A stretch of DNA of 36,813 bases, from NCBI GenBank assembly GCA_036497565.1, contig DASXJE010000166.1:1-36813 (forward strand), in the 5' to 3' direction. The notes beneath the pieces were generated by a model. The model worked only from the letters and a program-made list of their open reading frames with translations. It made no database searches and was not told the origin of the DNA. Both the position numbers and the translations under genes were made by a program. This document shows, in pieces, positions 1-8,615 of this stretch (position 1 is its first letter; the number at the start of each line of letters is the position of its first letter). The DNA comes from Mycobacteriales bacterium (GTDB lineage: Bacteria > Actinomycetota > Actinomycetes > Mycobacteriales > QHCD01).

Positions 1-27
1 CCGTCCTTGCCGGCGCAAGCCGATCCG

Positions 28-714
28 TCAGCCCGGGCGGAGAGCGATCTGCAGGACGGCGGGCGACACCGCGATGGTCCGGGTGTGCCGTAGTAAGGCC
101 ACCTCGCGTCGCATCACCTGCCGGACGTGCAACAACCGGATCGCGGCGTCCGCGTCTTCCAGTAGTTGCTGACGATCCTCAGTGGGTAGCGGTACCTCGC
201 TCGCCAGTCGGTAGGACAACAGGATGTCGTCGTCCGGGTAGGGATCACGAGACCCCGCCTCGCCGCCGGTGAGCACGGCGATCAACCGTGAGTACTCGGT
301 GGCCAATGCCTTGGTCGCGTCGGGCAGATTCGGCGGGATGGCCCCGGCGACCTCTTCGAGATAGCTCACTTCCGCCTCGAGGTAGGGCGCCGGCGAGTCC
401 ACGATGCGGTGCGCCCGAAACCTGCGGGTGCCACCTGTCAGCACGGCGGAGGTGCCGCCGGGGCCGGGGTGCACCTCGAGCACCCGGGCCAGCGTCCCGA
501 TCGGCTCGTAGTCGGCGGCGAGTTCGGGTTCCGCGGACGCACGCTCGGGCGTGATCACGACGACCCCGAAGTGCCCGGGACCGTCGTCCGCGGTGACGTC
601 CGCGAGCAGCGCCCGGTAGCGCGGTTCGAAGATGTGCAACGGAAGGGTGCAGCCGGGCATGAGCACGTGCCCGAGCGGAAAGATCGGGATGACCTCGTGC
701 GCGGCATCGGCCAC
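28..714 (-). CDS. Lon substrate-binding (LON N-terminal) domain protein
   Basis: A 228-residue protein that looks like a free-standing Lon N-terminal/PUA-like domain. The N-terminus (IPIFPLGHVLMPG, then LPLHIFEPRYR) is the family signature. No AAA+ ATPase or Ser-Lys protease part follows, so it is not Lon protease; single-domain versions are common in actinobacteria and their role is unknown. I chose the GTG start at 714 because a -10-like TACCGT lies exactly 6 bases upstream (721-726 on the plus strand), which would make the mRNA leaderless. It is divergent from hisD with a 52-base gap. Family assignment is firm; function is inferred only at the level of protein or peptide binding. Confidence 0.88.
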   Translation of the reverse strand: MADAAHEVIPIFPLGHVLMPGCTLPLHIFEPRYRALLADVTADDGPGHFGVVVITPERASAEPELAADYEPIGTLARVLEVHPGPGGTSAVLTGGTRRFRAHRIVDSPAPYLEAEVSYLEEVAGAIPPNLPDATKALATEYSRLIAVLTGGEAGSRDPYPDDDILLSYRLASEVPLPTEDRQQLLEDADAAIRLLHVRQVMRREVALLRHTRTIAVSPAVLQIALRPG

Positions 715-720
715 AGGTCC

Positions 721-766
721 ACGGTAGCCCGCATGGTCGGGCCGTCGGCCCGTAAGCTTCGAGGAC
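721..766. promoter_or_regulatory. Divergent promoter region between the LON-domain gene and hisD
   Basis: On the minus strand TACCGT (721-726) sits 6 bases before the GTG of the LON-domain gene. On the plus strand TAAGCT (753-758) sits 8 bases before the GTG at 767. GAGGA (761-765) lies just before hisD and is better spaced for the ATG at 770 than for the GTG. No convincing -35 hexamers were seen. These are sequence-pattern calls only. Confidence 0.4.
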
Positions 767-2089
767 GTGATGCGGCGTATCGAACTGTCGGCGCTGTGGA
801 CAACCGCGGCACCCCGGCCATCCGTGCTGCGGCGAGTGCTGCCTCGTGCCGAGGTTGATGTCGGGGCGGCGTTGCAAGCTGTGACTCCGCTCGTCGAGGA
901 CGTGGCCGCGCGCGGCTACGCCGCCGCGCGTGAGGCGACGATGCGCTTCGACGGCGTCGACGTCGCCGACCCGAGGGTGCCGTCCGCCGCGCTGCAGCGC
1001 GCGCTCGACGAGCTCGACCCCGCAGTGCGCGACGCTCTCACGGAATCGATCCGGCGCGCCCGAATCGTTCACGAGGCACAACGCCGGGCGGCAACCGAGG
1101 TCGACGTCGTCCCGGGCGGCACGGTCAGCGAACGCTGGATCCCGGTCGCTCGGGTCGGGTTGTACGTCCCGGGCGGGCTGGCGGTGTACCCGTCCAGCGT
1201 CGTGATGAACGTCGTACCCGCGCAGGTCGCCGGAGTCCGCTCGCTCGCCGTCTCGTCACCGCCGCAGCGGGAGTACGGCGGCCGCCCGCACCCGGTGATC
1301 CTCGCCGCCTGCGCGCTGCTCGGCGTCGACGAGGTCTACGCCGTCGGCGGCGCCCAGGCCGTCGCGATGTTCGCCTACGGCACCGACGAGTGCCGCCGGG
1401 TCGACATGGTCACCGGTCCGGGCAACGTCTACGTCGCGGCCGCCAAGCGGCTGCTGCGCGGCGTCGTCGGCATCGACTCCGAGGCCGGTCCGACGGAGAT
1501 CGCGGTGCTCGCCGACGACGGCGCCGACCCGGCCTACGTCGCCGCCGACCTGATCAGCCAGGCCGAGCACGACACCGTCGCCGCCTCCGTGCTGATCACC
1601 GACAGCGAGGCGCTCGCCGCCGCCGTCGACGCCGAGGTGGCCGCGCAGGTCGCGGCGACCAAGCACGTCGAGCGGGTGACCACGGCACTCACCGGGACAC
1701 AGTCCGGGATCGTCCTGGTCCGCGACCTCGACCAGGGCGTCGACGTCGCCAATGCCTACGCCGCAGAGCATCTCGAGGTGATCACCCGCGACGCCGGCGC
1801 GGTCGCCGGGCGGATCGTCAACGCCGGCTGCATTTTCGTCGGGCCGCACTCGCCGGTGTCGCTCGGTGACTACTGCGCCGGGTCCAATCACGTCCTGCCC
1901 ACCGGCTGCACCGCCCGGCACGCCAGCGGGTTGTCGGTGCAGACGTTCCTCAAGGGCATGCACGTCGTCGACTACGACGAGGCAGCGCTTTCCGGGGTCG
2001 CCGGGCACGTCGTCGCCCTGGCGCAGGCGGAGGATCTGCCCGCGCACGCCGCCGCGGTGCAGATCCGCGACCGGCGGAGCGCACGGTGA
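767..2089 (+). CDS. hisD: Histidinol dehydrogenase HisD
   Basis: Catalyses the last two steps of histidine synthesis, NAD-dependent oxidation of L-histidinol to L-histidine. The 440-residue length is normal. Visible signatures are [12 protein letters not shown], the zinc/active-site segment [10 protein letters not shown], the catalytic Glu-His pair in AAEHLEV, and [13 protein letters not shown]. The start is GTG 767 or the adjacent ATG 770; the two cannot be separated. It is the first gene of a tightly packed his operon and overlaps hisC by 4 bases (GTGA). Confidence 0.97.
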   Translation: MMRRIELSALWTTAAPRPSVLRRVLPRAEVDVGAALQAVTPLVEDVAARGYAAAREATMRFDGVDVADPRVPSAALQRALDELDPAVRDALTESIRRARIVHEAQRRAATEVDVVPGGTVSERWIPVARVGLYVPGGLAVYPSSVVMNVVPAQVAGVRSLAVSSPPQREYGGRPHPVILAACALLGVDEVYAVGGAQAVAMFAYGTDECRRVDMVTGPGNVYVAAAKRLLRGVVGIDSEAGPTEIAVLADDGADPAYVAADLISQAEHDTVAASVLITDSEALAAAVDAEVAAQVAATKHVERVTTALTGTQSGIVLVRDLDQGVDVANAYAAEHLEVITRDAGAVAGRIVNAGCIFVGPHSPVSLGDYCAGSNHVLPTGCTARHASGLSVQTFLKGMHVVDYDEAALSGVAGHVVALAQAEDLPAHAAAVQIRDRRSAR

Positions 2090-3180
2090 CGTCGCTCGAC
2101 CAGCTGCCGCTGCGCGACGACCTGCGGGGCCGATCGCCTTATGGCGCGCCACAGGTCGACGTTCCGGTGCGGCTGAACACCAACGAAAACTCCTACCCGC
2201 CGCCGGCCGACCTCGTCGCGGCGATCGCCGACGCCGTGGCCGGTGTCGCGGCCGGTCTCAACCGCTACCCCGACCGCGAGGCGGTCGAGCTGCGGGCGGA
2301 TCTCACGCGCTACCTCGGGCACGATCTGTCCCCGGCCCAGGTGTGGGCGGCCAACGGGTCCAACGAGGTGCTGCAGCAACTGCTGCAGGCCTTCGGCGGC
2401 CCGGGGCGCACGGCGCTCGGTTTCACGCCGTCGTACTCGATGCACCCGATCATCTCCGCCGGCACCGGCACGGCCTGGATCGACGTGTCCCGGGCGGGGG
2501 ACTTCTCGGTGTCGCCGGATTACGCCGCGGCGCAGGTACGCGAGCACCGGCCCGACGTGGTGTTCCTCTGCTCACCCAACAACCCCACCGGCACCGCACT
2601 CGGCCTCGACGTGGTCGACGCGGTACTCGCCGAGGCAGCCGGGATGGTCGTGGTCGACGAGGCCTATCACGAGTTCGCCCGCGCCGGTACGCCGAGCGCG
2701 TTGACCCTGCTCCCGGGCAATCCGCGGCTCGCGGTGACCCGCACCATGTCGAAGGCGTTCGCCATGGCCGGGCTGCGGGTCGGATACGTCGCCGCCGATC
2801 CGGCGGTGATCGACGCCCTGCAGCTGGTGCGGCTGCCCTACCACCTGTCGGCGTTGACGCAGGCGGTGGCGCGGGTGGCCGTCGCCCATGCGCCGGCGCT
2901 TCTGTCCACTGTGGAACAGGTGAAGGCCCAGCGGGATTTGCTCGAGTCAGCATTGCGGGAGCGCGGCTTCGACGTCGTCGAGTCCGACGCCAACTTCGTG
3001 CTGTTCGGGGGATTCGGCGATTCGGCGGCGATGTGGCAGAGCCTGCTCGACCGCGGCGTACTCATCCGCGACGTCGGCCTGCCGGGCTGGCTCCGGGTGA
3101 CCGCCGGCACGCCGTCCGAAGTGGACAGTTTCCTTTCGGCGGTCGACGACATCCGGCGGTCACCTAGGATTGCCGGATGA
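2086..3180 (+). CDS. hisC: Histidinol-phosphate aminotransferase HisC
   Basis: A PLP-dependent fold-type I aminotransferase that converts imidazole-acetol phosphate to histidinol phosphate with glutamate as donor. The 364 residues show [11 protein letters not shown] near the N-terminus, the [10 protein letters not shown] loop, the PLP-contacting DEAYHEF segment, and the Schiff-base lysine in [14 protein letters not shown]. The GTG start overlaps the hisD stop and the 3' end overlaps hisB (ATGA), so translation is probably coupled. Confidence 0.96.
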   Translation: MTSLDQLPLRDDLRGRSPYGAPQVDVPVRLNTNENSYPPPADLVAAIADAVAGVAAGLNRYPDREAVELRADLTRYLGHDLSPAQVWAANGSNEVLQQLLQAFGGPGRTALGFTPSYSMHPIISAGTGTAWIDVSRAGDFSVSPDYAAAQVREHRPDVVFLCSPNNPTGTALGLDVVDAVLAEAAGMVVVDEAYHEFARAGTPSALTLLPGNPRLAVTRTMSKAFAMAGLRVGYVAADPAVIDALQLVRLPYHLSALTQAVARVAVAHAPALLSTVEQVKAQRDLLESALRERGFDVVESDANFVLFGGFGDSAAMWQSLLDRGVLIRDVGLPGWLRVTAGTPSEVDSFLSAVDDIRRSPRIAG

Positions 3181-3773
3181 GTCGCACCGCGCAGGTCAAG
3201 CGCGACACCGCCGAGACGCGGGTGCTGGTCGAGCTCGACCTCGACGGCACCGGCGTCACCGACGTGGCCACCGGCGTCGGCTTCTACGACCACATGCTCG
3301 GCCAGCTCGGCCGGCACGCCGGGTTCGACCTGACCGTGCGCACCGACGGCGACGTCCACATCGACGCGCATCACACCGTCGAGGACACCGCGATCGCGCT
3401 CGGGCAGGCGCTCGAGATCGCGCTCGGCGACAAGGCCGGCATCCGGCGGTTCGGCGATTCGCTGGTCCCGTTGGACGAGTGCCTCGTGCAGGTCGCCGTC
3501 GACCTGTCCGGCCGGCCCTACCTGGTGCACGACGAGCCAGCGATCATGGAGACCGTCGTCATCGGCGGCGACTTCCCCGGCACGCTCGTGCGGCACATGT
3601 GGGAGTCGTTCGCGCAGAACGCCCGGATCGCGCTGCATGTGCGGGTGCTCTCCGGCCGCGACGCCCACCACATCGCCGAGGCGCAGTGCAAGGCCGTGGC
3701 CCGGGCGCTGCGCGACGCGGCGGCGCCCGACCCGCGCGTGGTCGGCGTACCCAGCACCAAGGGGACGCTCTAG
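3177..3773 (+). CDS. hisB: Imidazoleglycerol-phosphate dehydratase HisB
   Basis: A monofunctional dehydratase of 198 residues; the phosphatase domain found in enterobacterial HisB is absent, as expected in actinobacteria. Metal-binding histidine motifs [15 protein letters not shown] and [17 protein letters not shown] are intact, as are the GFYDHML and LVPLDE segments. The ATG overlaps the hisC stop. TAGGAT (3165-3170) lies 6 bases before the ATG, suggesting an internal leaderless promoter in addition to operon read-through. Confidence 0.97.
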   Translation: MSRTAQVKRDTAETRVLVELDLDGTGVTDVATGVGFYDHMLGQLGRHAGFDLTVRTDGDVHIDAHHTVEDTAIALGQALEIALGDKAGIRRFGDSLVPLDECLVQVAVDLSGRPYLVHDEPAIMETVVIGGDFPGTLVRHMWESFAQNARIALHVRVLSGRDAHHIAEAQCKAVARALRDAAAPDPRVVGVPSTKGTL

Positions 3774-3941
3774 GTGTCGACGCTGCTGATCGTCGTGGGC
3801 GGTTTCCTGCTGGGCGGCGCCTACAGCGTGTGGCAGCAGTCGAAGGGCGAGGGCCGCGCGCGGCGGGGACAGATCGTCGCGGTGGCGCTCGCGGTCTGCG
3901 CGGTGCTCGCCGTCGTCGGCGGCATCCTCCGGTTGGTCTGA
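3774..3941 (+). CDS. Small two-helix membrane protein in the his operon
   Basis: A 55-codon ORF that exactly fills the space between hisB and hisH, from a GTG directly after the hisB TAG to a TGA one base before the hisH ATG. The product has two hydrophobic segments (about residues 2-18, starting [10 protein letters not shown], and 33-54, rich in Ala/Val/Leu). A short basic linker with [10 protein letters not shown] separates them, a typical small inner-membrane hairpin. No function is recognised. The precise fit between neighbours and absence of other coding use of the gap support a real gene. Confidence 0.65.
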   Translation: MSTLLIVVGGFLLGGAYSVWQQSKGEGRARRGQIVAVALAVCAVLAVVGGILRLV

Positions 3942-3942
3942 C

Positions 3943-4605
3943 ATGACACGGGTGGTGGTCCTCGACTACGGCTCCGGCAACCTCCGGTCGGCGGAACGCG
4001 CGCTGGCCCGGGCCGGTGCCGAGGTGACCGTCACCGCCGACGCCGCCGCCGCGCGCGACGCCGACGGCCTCGTCGTCCCCGGGGTCGGGGCATTCGCCGC
4101 CTGCGCCGCCGGACTCGCCTCGGTGGGCGGCGGCGACATCGTCCGGGCCCGGCTCGACGAGGGCCGGCCGGTGCTCGGCATCTGCGTGGGCATGCAGGTG
4201 CTCTTCGACACCGGCGACGAGCACGGGGTCCGCACGGCGGGCCTCGGCGCGCTGCCCGGCGTCGTCCGCCGACTGGACGCCGACGTCCTGCCGCACATGG
4301 GCTGGAACACCGTCGACGCCCCGCCGGAGAGCCGGCTCTTCGCCGGCATCGCCCCGGGGACGCGGTTCTACTTCGTGCACTCCTACGCCGCGACCGACAC
4401 CGACGGGATCGTCACCACGGCCCACCACGGCGAGCGGTTCGTCGCCGCCGTCGAGCGCGGGCCGCTCGCGGCCACCCAGTTCCACCCGGAGAAGTCCGGC
4501 GACGCCGGCGCCGTACTGCTGGCCAACTGGGTGGGCACCCTCGACCCGGCCGCGGGCCCGCAGCGAGCTCACCGTGCCCGAACAGGGCCGCACCGCGTTG
4601 GCTAG
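3943..4605 (+). CDS. hisH: Imidazole glycerol phosphate synthase glutaminase subunit HisH
   Basis: A class I glutamine amidotransferase that feeds ammonia to HisF for ring closure to imidazole glycerol phosphate and AICAR. The nucleophile cysteine is in [10 protein letters not shown], and the catalytic His-Glu pair is in [11 protein letters not shown]. The N-terminal [13 protein letters not shown] is characteristic. It has 220 residues, slightly longer than usual because of a C-terminal tail after the GATase fold. It forms the HisFH complex with the hisF product at 5792. Confidence 0.96.
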   Translation: MTRVVVLDYGSGNLRSAERALARAGAEVTVTADAAAARDADGLVVPGVGAFAACAAGLASVGGGDIVRARLDEGRPVLGICVGMQVLFDTGDEHGVRTAGLGALPGVVRRLDADVLPHMGWNTVDAPPESRLFAGIAPGTRFYFVHSYAATDTDGIVTTAHHGERFVAAVERGPLAATQFHPEKSGDAGAVLLANWVGTLDPAAGPQRAHRARTGPHRVG

Positions 4606-4645
4606 CCTGCCAAGGAGTACCCCCGCCCGGTCCGATCCCCGGAGT
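4603..4645 (+). promoter_or_regulatory. Possible priA promoter (-10) and ribosome binding site
   Basis: TAGCCT at 4603-4608 overlaps the hisH stop and could act as a -10 for a transcript with a leader of about 35-40 bases. GGAG at 4641-4644 sits 7 bases before GTG 4652 and decides the priA start. The reading frame stays open upstream to ATG 4574, but homology begins only at [10 protein letters not shown]. Confidence 0.4.
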
Positions 4646-4651
4646 CCCGCC

Positions 4652-5377
4652 GTGCCCTTCGCCCTGCTGCCCGCGGTCGACGTCTCCGGCGGCAAGGCGG
4701 TGCGCCTGGTCCGCGGCGAGGCCGGTACGGAGACCAATTACGGCGACCCGGTCGACGCGGCCTTGGCCTGGCAGCAGGCCGGGGCCGAGTGGATCCACCT
4801 CGTCGACCTCGACGCGGCGTTCGGCCGCGGGTCCAACCGCGACCTGCTGGCCGACGTGGTGCGCCGGGTCGACGTCGCGGTCGAGCTCTCCGGCGGGATC
4901 CGCGACGACGAGTCGCTCGCCGCGGCACTGGCGACCGGCTGCGCCCGGGTCAACGTCGGCACCGCCGCTCTCGAGGACCCGTCGTGGTGCAAGCGGGTCA
5001 TCGGCGAGTTCGCCGACCGGGTCGCGGTGGGCCTCGACGTACGCGGCCACACCCTGGCCGGACGCGGCTGGACCCGCGAGGGCGGCGACCTCTTCGAGGT
5101 CCTCGCCCGACTCGACGCCGAGGGCTGTGCCCGTTACGTCGTCACCGACGTGCGCCGAGACGGCACCCTGACCGGGCCCAACGTCGATCTGCTGCGCGAG
5201 GTGTGCGCCGCGACGCCGCGCCCGGTCGTGGCCAGCGGCGGTGTGGCGGAGCTGGACGACCTGCGGGCCCTCGCGCAACTCGGACCGATCGGGGTGGAGG
5301 GCGCGATCGTCGGCAAGGCGCTCTACGCCGGTGCCTTCACCCTGCCCGAGGCGCTGGCCGCCGTCGGTGCCGGATGA
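4652..5377 (+). CDS. priA: Bifunctional HisA/TrpF isomerase PriA
   Basis: A (beta/alpha)8 isomerase acting on ProFAR (histidine pathway) and, in actinobacteria that lack trpF, on phosphoribosyl anthranilate. It has 241 residues. The first catalytic Asp is in [10 protein letters not shown], the phosphate/substrate Arg follows in RLVRGEAG, and the second catalytic Asp is in [14 protein letters not shown]. The GTG at 4652 is supported by GGAG 7 bases upstream. No trpF is present in the his or trp clusters of this window, consistent with the dual role. The stop overlaps the next gene (ATGA). Dual activity is inferred from the family, not shown here. Confidence 0.92.
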   Translation: MPFALLPAVDVSGGKAVRLVRGEAGTETNYGDPVDAALAWQQAGAEWIHLVDLDAAFGRGSNRDLLADVVRRVDVAVELSGGIRDDESLAAALATGCARVNVGTAALEDPSWCKRVIGEFADRVAVGLDVRGHTLAGRGWTREGGDLFEVLARLDAEGCARYVVTDVRRDGTLTGPNVDLLREVCAATPRPVVASGGVAELDDLRALAQLGPIGVEGAIVGKALYAGAFTLPEALAAVGAG

Positions 5378-5772
5378 GTGCGATCGCGCGGATCTCGTCG
5401 GACAGTCCGTACGAGGACGCGATCGGCTACTCCCGGGCAGTCTGCGCCGGCCCGTGGGTGCTGGTCTCCGGTTGCACGGCCACGGTGGAGGGCCGGGTCC
5501 GGCACGCGGGGAATGCCTACCAGCAGGCTCGTACGGCGATCGAGATCGCGCTGTCCGCGCTGCGTCAGGCGGGGCTCGGCGCCGCCGACGTCGTCCGCAC
5601 CCGCATGTACGTCGTCGACCGGGCCCACGCCGGCGACGTCGGCCGGGCCCATCAGGAGACCTTCGGCGCGATCCGGCCGGCCGCCACGATGGTGGTCGTC
5701 GCCGGTCTGATCGACCCGCAGCTGCTCGTCGAGGTCGAGGTGGACGGCTACACCGGGGCAGGCGCGCGGTGA
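5374..5772 (+). CDS. Rid (YjgF/YER057c/UK114) family protein lacking the RidA arginine
   Basis: A 132-residue Rid-fold protein starting [12 protein letters not shown], with the usual trimer-core strands ([18 protein letters not shown]) and C-terminal LVEVEVDGY. Canonical RidA hydrolyses reactive enamines and imines and needs an Arg in the PARS motif; here the aligned segment reads RPAATMVV, so that Arg is Ala. The protein may therefore not be a RidA-type deaminase. It is translationally coupled to priA (ATGA overlap), 19 bases before hisF. Confidence 0.85.
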   Translation: MSAIARISSDSPYEDAIGYSRAVCAGPWVLVSGCTATVEGRVRHAGNAYQQARTAIEIALSALRQAGLGAADVVRTRMYVVDRAHAGDVGRAHQETFGAIRPAATMVVVAGLIDPQLLVEVEVDGYTGAGAR

Positions 5773-5791
5773 GTCCCGCGGCCCGGGCGCG

Positions 5792-6553
5792 ATGAGCGTC
5801 GCCGTACGGGTGATCCCGTGCCTCGACGTGGACGCCGGCCGGGTGACGAAGGGCGTGCGGTTCCTGTCCAACGTCGACGTCGGCGACCCGGTGGAGCTGG
5901 CCCGGGCCTACGACCGCGAGGGCGCCGACGAGCTGGTCTTCTACGACATCACCGCGTCCTCCGGCGCGCGGGAGACGACCTTCGACGTCGTACGCCGGAC
6001 CGCCGAGCAGGTCTTCATCCCGCTGACCGTGGGCGGCGGGGTGCGCACCGTCGACGACGTCGACCGGCTGCTGCGGGCCGGCGCGGACAAGGTCTCGCTC
6101 AACACGGCGGCCGTCGCCCGCCCGGAGGTGCTGCACGAAGCCGCGCTGCGGTTCGGGGCGCAATGCGTCGTGCTGTCGGTCGACGCCCGGCGGGCGGACG
6201 GGGTGGCCAGCGGCTTCGAGGTCACCACCCACGGCGGCCGGCAGTCCGCCGGCCTCGACCTGCTGGACTGGGTACGCCGGGGGGTCGACCTCGGCGCCGG
6301 CGAGATCGTGGTCAACTCCATGGACGCCGACGGCACCCGGGACGGGTTCGACCTCGACATGATCGCCGCGGTCCGGGCGGAGGTCGGCGTCCCGGTGGTG
6401 GCGAGCGGCGGCGCCGGGGCGGTCGGCGACTTCTCGCCGGCCGTGCACTCCGGCGCGGACGCGGTGCTCGCGGCGAGCGTCTTCCACTTCGGTGAGATCT
6501 CCATCGCGACGGTCAAGTCGGCGCTGCGCGCCGACGGCGTCGAGGTGCGTTGA
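5792..6553 (+). CDS. hisF: Imidazole glycerol phosphate synthase cyclase subunit HisF
   Basis: The cyclase half of the HisFH complex, producing imidazole glycerol phosphate and AICAR. The 253-residue (beta/alpha)8 barrel has the catalytic Asp in [11 protein letters not shown] and the second catalytic Asp in VLSVDARR, with GGGVRTVDD and [10 protein letters not shown] phosphate loops. It is the last his gene before the toxin-antitoxin module; 67 bases separate them and no strong terminator is visible. Confidence 0.97.
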   Translation: MSVAVRVIPCLDVDAGRVTKGVRFLSNVDVGDPVELARAYDREGADELVFYDITASSGARETTFDVVRRTAEQVFIPLTVGGGVRTVDDVDRLLRAGADKVSLNTAAVARPEVLHEAALRFGAQCVVLSVDARRADGVASGFEVTTHGGRQSAGLDLLDWVRRGVDLGAGEIVVNSMDADGTRDGFDLDMIAAVRAEVGVPVVASGGAGAVGDFSPAVHSGADAVLAASVFHFGEISIATVKSALRADGVEVR

Positions 6554-6580
6554 CGCTGGGTGCCGGCTGTTGGGCTGGTT

Positions 6581-6620
6581 GCGCTGGTCAGGTGACTACC
6601 AGCGCTACTAGACTGGGGTC
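6581..6620 (+). promoter_or_regulatory. Inverted-repeat operator and leaderless promoter of the Xre/RES module
   Basis: A perfect 8-bp inverted repeat (GCGCTGGT at 6581-6588, ACCAGCGC at 6598-6605, 9-base spacer) ends 3 bases before TAGACT (6609-6614), which lies 6 bases before the antitoxin ATG. This is the expected place for autorepression by the antitoxin or the toxin-antitoxin complex. TGGTCA (6585-6590), 18 bases upstream of the -10, is a weak -35 candidate that lies inside the repeat. Confidence 0.6.
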
Positions 6621-7172
6621 ATGACCGCGCTGACCGACCGGCTGCCCGACCTCGCCGGCCTGCTCGACAACCTCGCCGACACCGAACGGCGGGAGCTCGA
6701 GGACGCCTTCCTGCGGGTGCTCGCCCTCTCCCAGCGGGCCCGCCCCACTGCGCTGCCGGACCAGGTGCCGGCCGCCGAGCCCGAGCAGGTGGCCGCCGCG
6801 CGCGCCCGCAACCTGGCCCGGGCGGCGCAGGTGCGGGCGGATCTGGTCCGCGACTCGCTGTCCACCGCGGAGGTCGCCGCCCGGCTGGGGATCAGCCCCG
6901 CGGCGGTGACCAAGCGGCGGGGCAAGGACGACCTCGTCGCCTTCCGGCACCGCGGCGACTGGCGCTACCCGCACTGGCAGTTCACCGGCGACGCCCTCAC
7001 CGACGGCGTCCTCGACGTCTGGCACGCGCTGCCGGAACGCTCGCTGGTGGGTCGGGTGCGGTGGTTCACCCTGCCGTCCCGGCAGCTCGACGACGAGACC
7101 CCGCTCGAGCGGTTAAGCCGCGGGCAGGTCGACGCGGTGATCGAGGCCGCGACGGCCGTCGGCTCTCGGTGA
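6621..7172 (+). CDS. Xre/MbcA/ParS-type antitoxin (DUF2384) of a RES toxin-antitoxin pair
   Basis: A 183-residue protein. Residues 1-75 are helical and charged. A helix-turn-helix lies at about 81-100 (STAEVAARLGISPAAVTKRR). Residues 115-180 match the C-terminal toxin-binding DUF2384 domain (YPHWQF, DG, WFTLPSRQLDDETPLERL, then RGQVDAVIEAA). It should neutralise the RES toxin and repress the operon through the inverted repeat at 6581-6605. The ATG lies 6 bases after TAGACT, so the mRNA is probably leaderless. The stop overlaps the toxin start (GTGA). Confidence 0.87.
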   Translation: MTALTDRLPDLAGLLDNLADTERRELEDAFLRVLALSQRARPTALPDQVPAAEPEQVAAARARNLARAAQVRADLVRDSLSTAEVAARLGISPAAVTKRRGKDDLVAFRHRGDWRYPHWQFTGDALTDGVLDVWHALPERSLVGRVRWFTLPSRQLDDETPLERLSRGQVDAVIEAATAVGSR

Positions 7173-7750
7173 CCTTTCCCGGCCGGCCGCGGCTGGTCGA
7201 CGTACCGGAGCACAACCGGTGGTTGCGGATCTACGACGCCCGCTTCTACGCCGACGGCGCGAAGTTCCGCTACTTCGGACCGCACCGCGCCGGGCGGTTC
7301 GACCACCATCCGGCCGGCCCGGCGCGACGGCATCCGCACCACGGCGTGCTCTACGCGACGGAGAGCCTGCGCTGCGCCGTGGCCGAGGCGTTCGGGGACG
7401 ACCGCTGGGTCGATCCGCTGCCGAGCCACCGGCTCGCCGTCATCGAACTGGACCGCGCGCTGCGGCTGGCCGACACCCGGGGCGACGCGGCGGTCGAACT
7501 CGGCCGGCCGGCCGGCGCGCTGCGTAGCCGCGACCGGGCGCTCACCCAGCAGGTCGCCCGGGCGCTCTACGACGCGACGCCCGCCGACGGAATCTCCTAT
7601 GAGGGCTGGTTCACCGGCGACACCTGCGTCGCGCTGTGGGAGCGGGCGGCGGACGCCGTACGGCTCGTCGACGACCGGTCGCTGACCGACCCGTGGGTCG
7701 CCGACGCCGTCGAGGTCGCCGCCGACACCCTGCACTACGCCCGCCCGTAA
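7169..7750 (+). CDS. RES-domain toxin (NAD-degrading type II toxin)
   Basis: A 193-residue RES-domain protein. In characterised members (for example mycobacterial MbcT) the domain depletes NAD+. Family features are the N-terminal Arg-x-Tyr (WLRIYDARF, R20), an Arg in AGRF (R43), VLYATESLRCAVAEAF with Tyr62 and Glu73, and the C-terminal strand with WVADAVEVAA. The R/Y/E set expected for activity appears intact, though exact residue equivalence was not aligned. The GTG start overlaps the antitoxin stop by 4 bases. A likely terminator palindrome follows. Confidence 0.85.
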   Translation: MTFPGRPRLVDVPEHNRWLRIYDARFYADGAKFRYFGPHRAGRFDHHPAGPARRHPHHGVLYATESLRCAVAEAFGDDRWVDPLPSHRLAVIELDRALRLADTRGDAAVELGRPAGALRSRDRALTQQVARALYDATPADGISYEGWFTGDTCVALWERAADAVRLVDDRSLTDPWVADAVEVAADTLHYARP

Positions 7751-7782
7751 CCTGGGACGGCGCGCGCCGGGGCCGCGCCCCC

Positions 7783-7868
7783 GTGGACAAAACCCACTAG
7801 TAGTGGCTTCTGGTCCACGACACGCCGCCAGAGCTGCCCAAAACCCACTAGTAGTGGGTTTTGTCCAC
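7783..7868. repeat. Paired palindromic repeats at a convergent junction; likely bidirectional terminator
   Basis: Copy 1 (7783-7818) starts GTGGACAAAACCCACTAG and ends GTCCAC, but its inner right arm has diverged. Copy 2 (7839-7863) is a perfect 11-bp hairpin, CAAAACCCACT-AGT-AGTGGGTTTTG, followed by TCCAC. Put together they imply an ancestral palindrome with arms GTGGACAAAACCCACT and AGTGGGTTTTGTCCAC. A GC stem flanked by A and T runs on both sides lies between the converging RES toxin and TIGR03085 genes, which fits a terminator usable from both strands. Confidence 0.7.
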
Positions 7869-7916
7869 CCGGCCGGCCCTCCTCGGCGGCTGCGCCGGCG
7901 GACCGTGCGGTCCCGG

Positions 7917-8555
7917 TCAGAGGCCGAGGCGGGCACCGGCGAGGGCAGCGACGGAGGCGTCGTCGCCGTCGACGTCGACCCGGGCGACACGTTGGCGGCC
8001 GGACGCGTAGAGCGTGAGTTCGCCCGCCGGCCCGGATACGACGACGGTCGGGTTGGCCGACCTGCCCTGTACGACGGTCCCGTCCGGCAGCCGGAACCGC
8101 ACCCCGACCGGCGCGTGCCGGGTCATCAGCCGGGCACTGGACGCGAACCGTCGCGCGAGCAGCGCCTCCAGCCCCGGATCGAGGTCGCGCGGCTCCCAGG
8201 AGGGCTGGCCGCGGCGCACGTCCTCGTGGTGGATGAACATCTCGATCGTGTTGGCCGCCGCCTCCACCGCCGAGCTCACGCCGAACGGCGACCAGCGCGG
8301 CGGGCCCTGCCGCAGCGTCTCGACCAGGGCGTCGTAGGACTGCGAGGTGCGCAGCCGGTCCATGGCCCGCGCGGTGACGCCGGCGAGCGGCGGCACCACG
8401 ATGCCCAGCCCGGCGACGGGGGAGCGTTCGCGTACGACGACGTGCGCGGCGAGGTCCGCGGCGGTCCAGCCGTCGCAGACGGTGGGGGCGTGCGGGCCGA
8501 CGTCGAGGAGCGAATCGGCCAGCGCCTCGCGTTCCTGGCGGGAGTGGGTGGTCAC
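7917..8555 (-). CDS. TIGR03085 family metal-binding protein (mycothiol-dependent-enzyme/DinB-like superfamily)
   Basis: A 212-residue protein of the actinobacterial TIGR03085 family, related to mycothiol-dependent maleylpyruvate isomerase-like proteins. The helical-bundle metal site is suggested by DGWTAADLAAHVVVRE near residue 30 and EMFIHHEDVRRGQP mid-protein. Its substrate is unknown. I chose the GTG at 8555 because homology begins at TTHSRQEREAL and TACGAT (8562-8567) is 6 bases upstream, predicting a leaderless mRNA. It is divergent from hisI, a neighbour often seen in actinomycetes. Confidence 0.85.
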   Translation of the reverse strand: MTTHSRQEREALADSLLDVGPHAPTVCDGWTAADLAAHVVVRERSPVAGLGIVVPPLAGVTARAMDRLRTSQSYDALVETLRQGPPRWSPFGVSSAVEAAANTIEMFIHHEDVRRGQPSWEPRDLDPGLEALLARRFASSARLMTRHAPVGVRFRLPDGTVVQGRSANPTVVVSGPAGELTLYASGRQRVARVDVDGDDASVAALAGARLGL

Positions 8556-8615
8556 GCCCGGATCGTAGGCGGGTCCGCGACCGAGGCGGGACGCGGCGCC
8601 GGACGGCCGACCCGG

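Noticed and set aside
4412-6487. A 691-codon minus-strand open frame across priA, the Rid gene and hisF
   Set aside because: Same composition effect; the plus-strand genes have intact catalytic motifs and tight overlaps.
7783-7868. CRISPR array
   Set aside because: Only two imperfect palindromic copies with a 20-base gap and no cas genes nearby; a palindromic repeat or terminator fits better.
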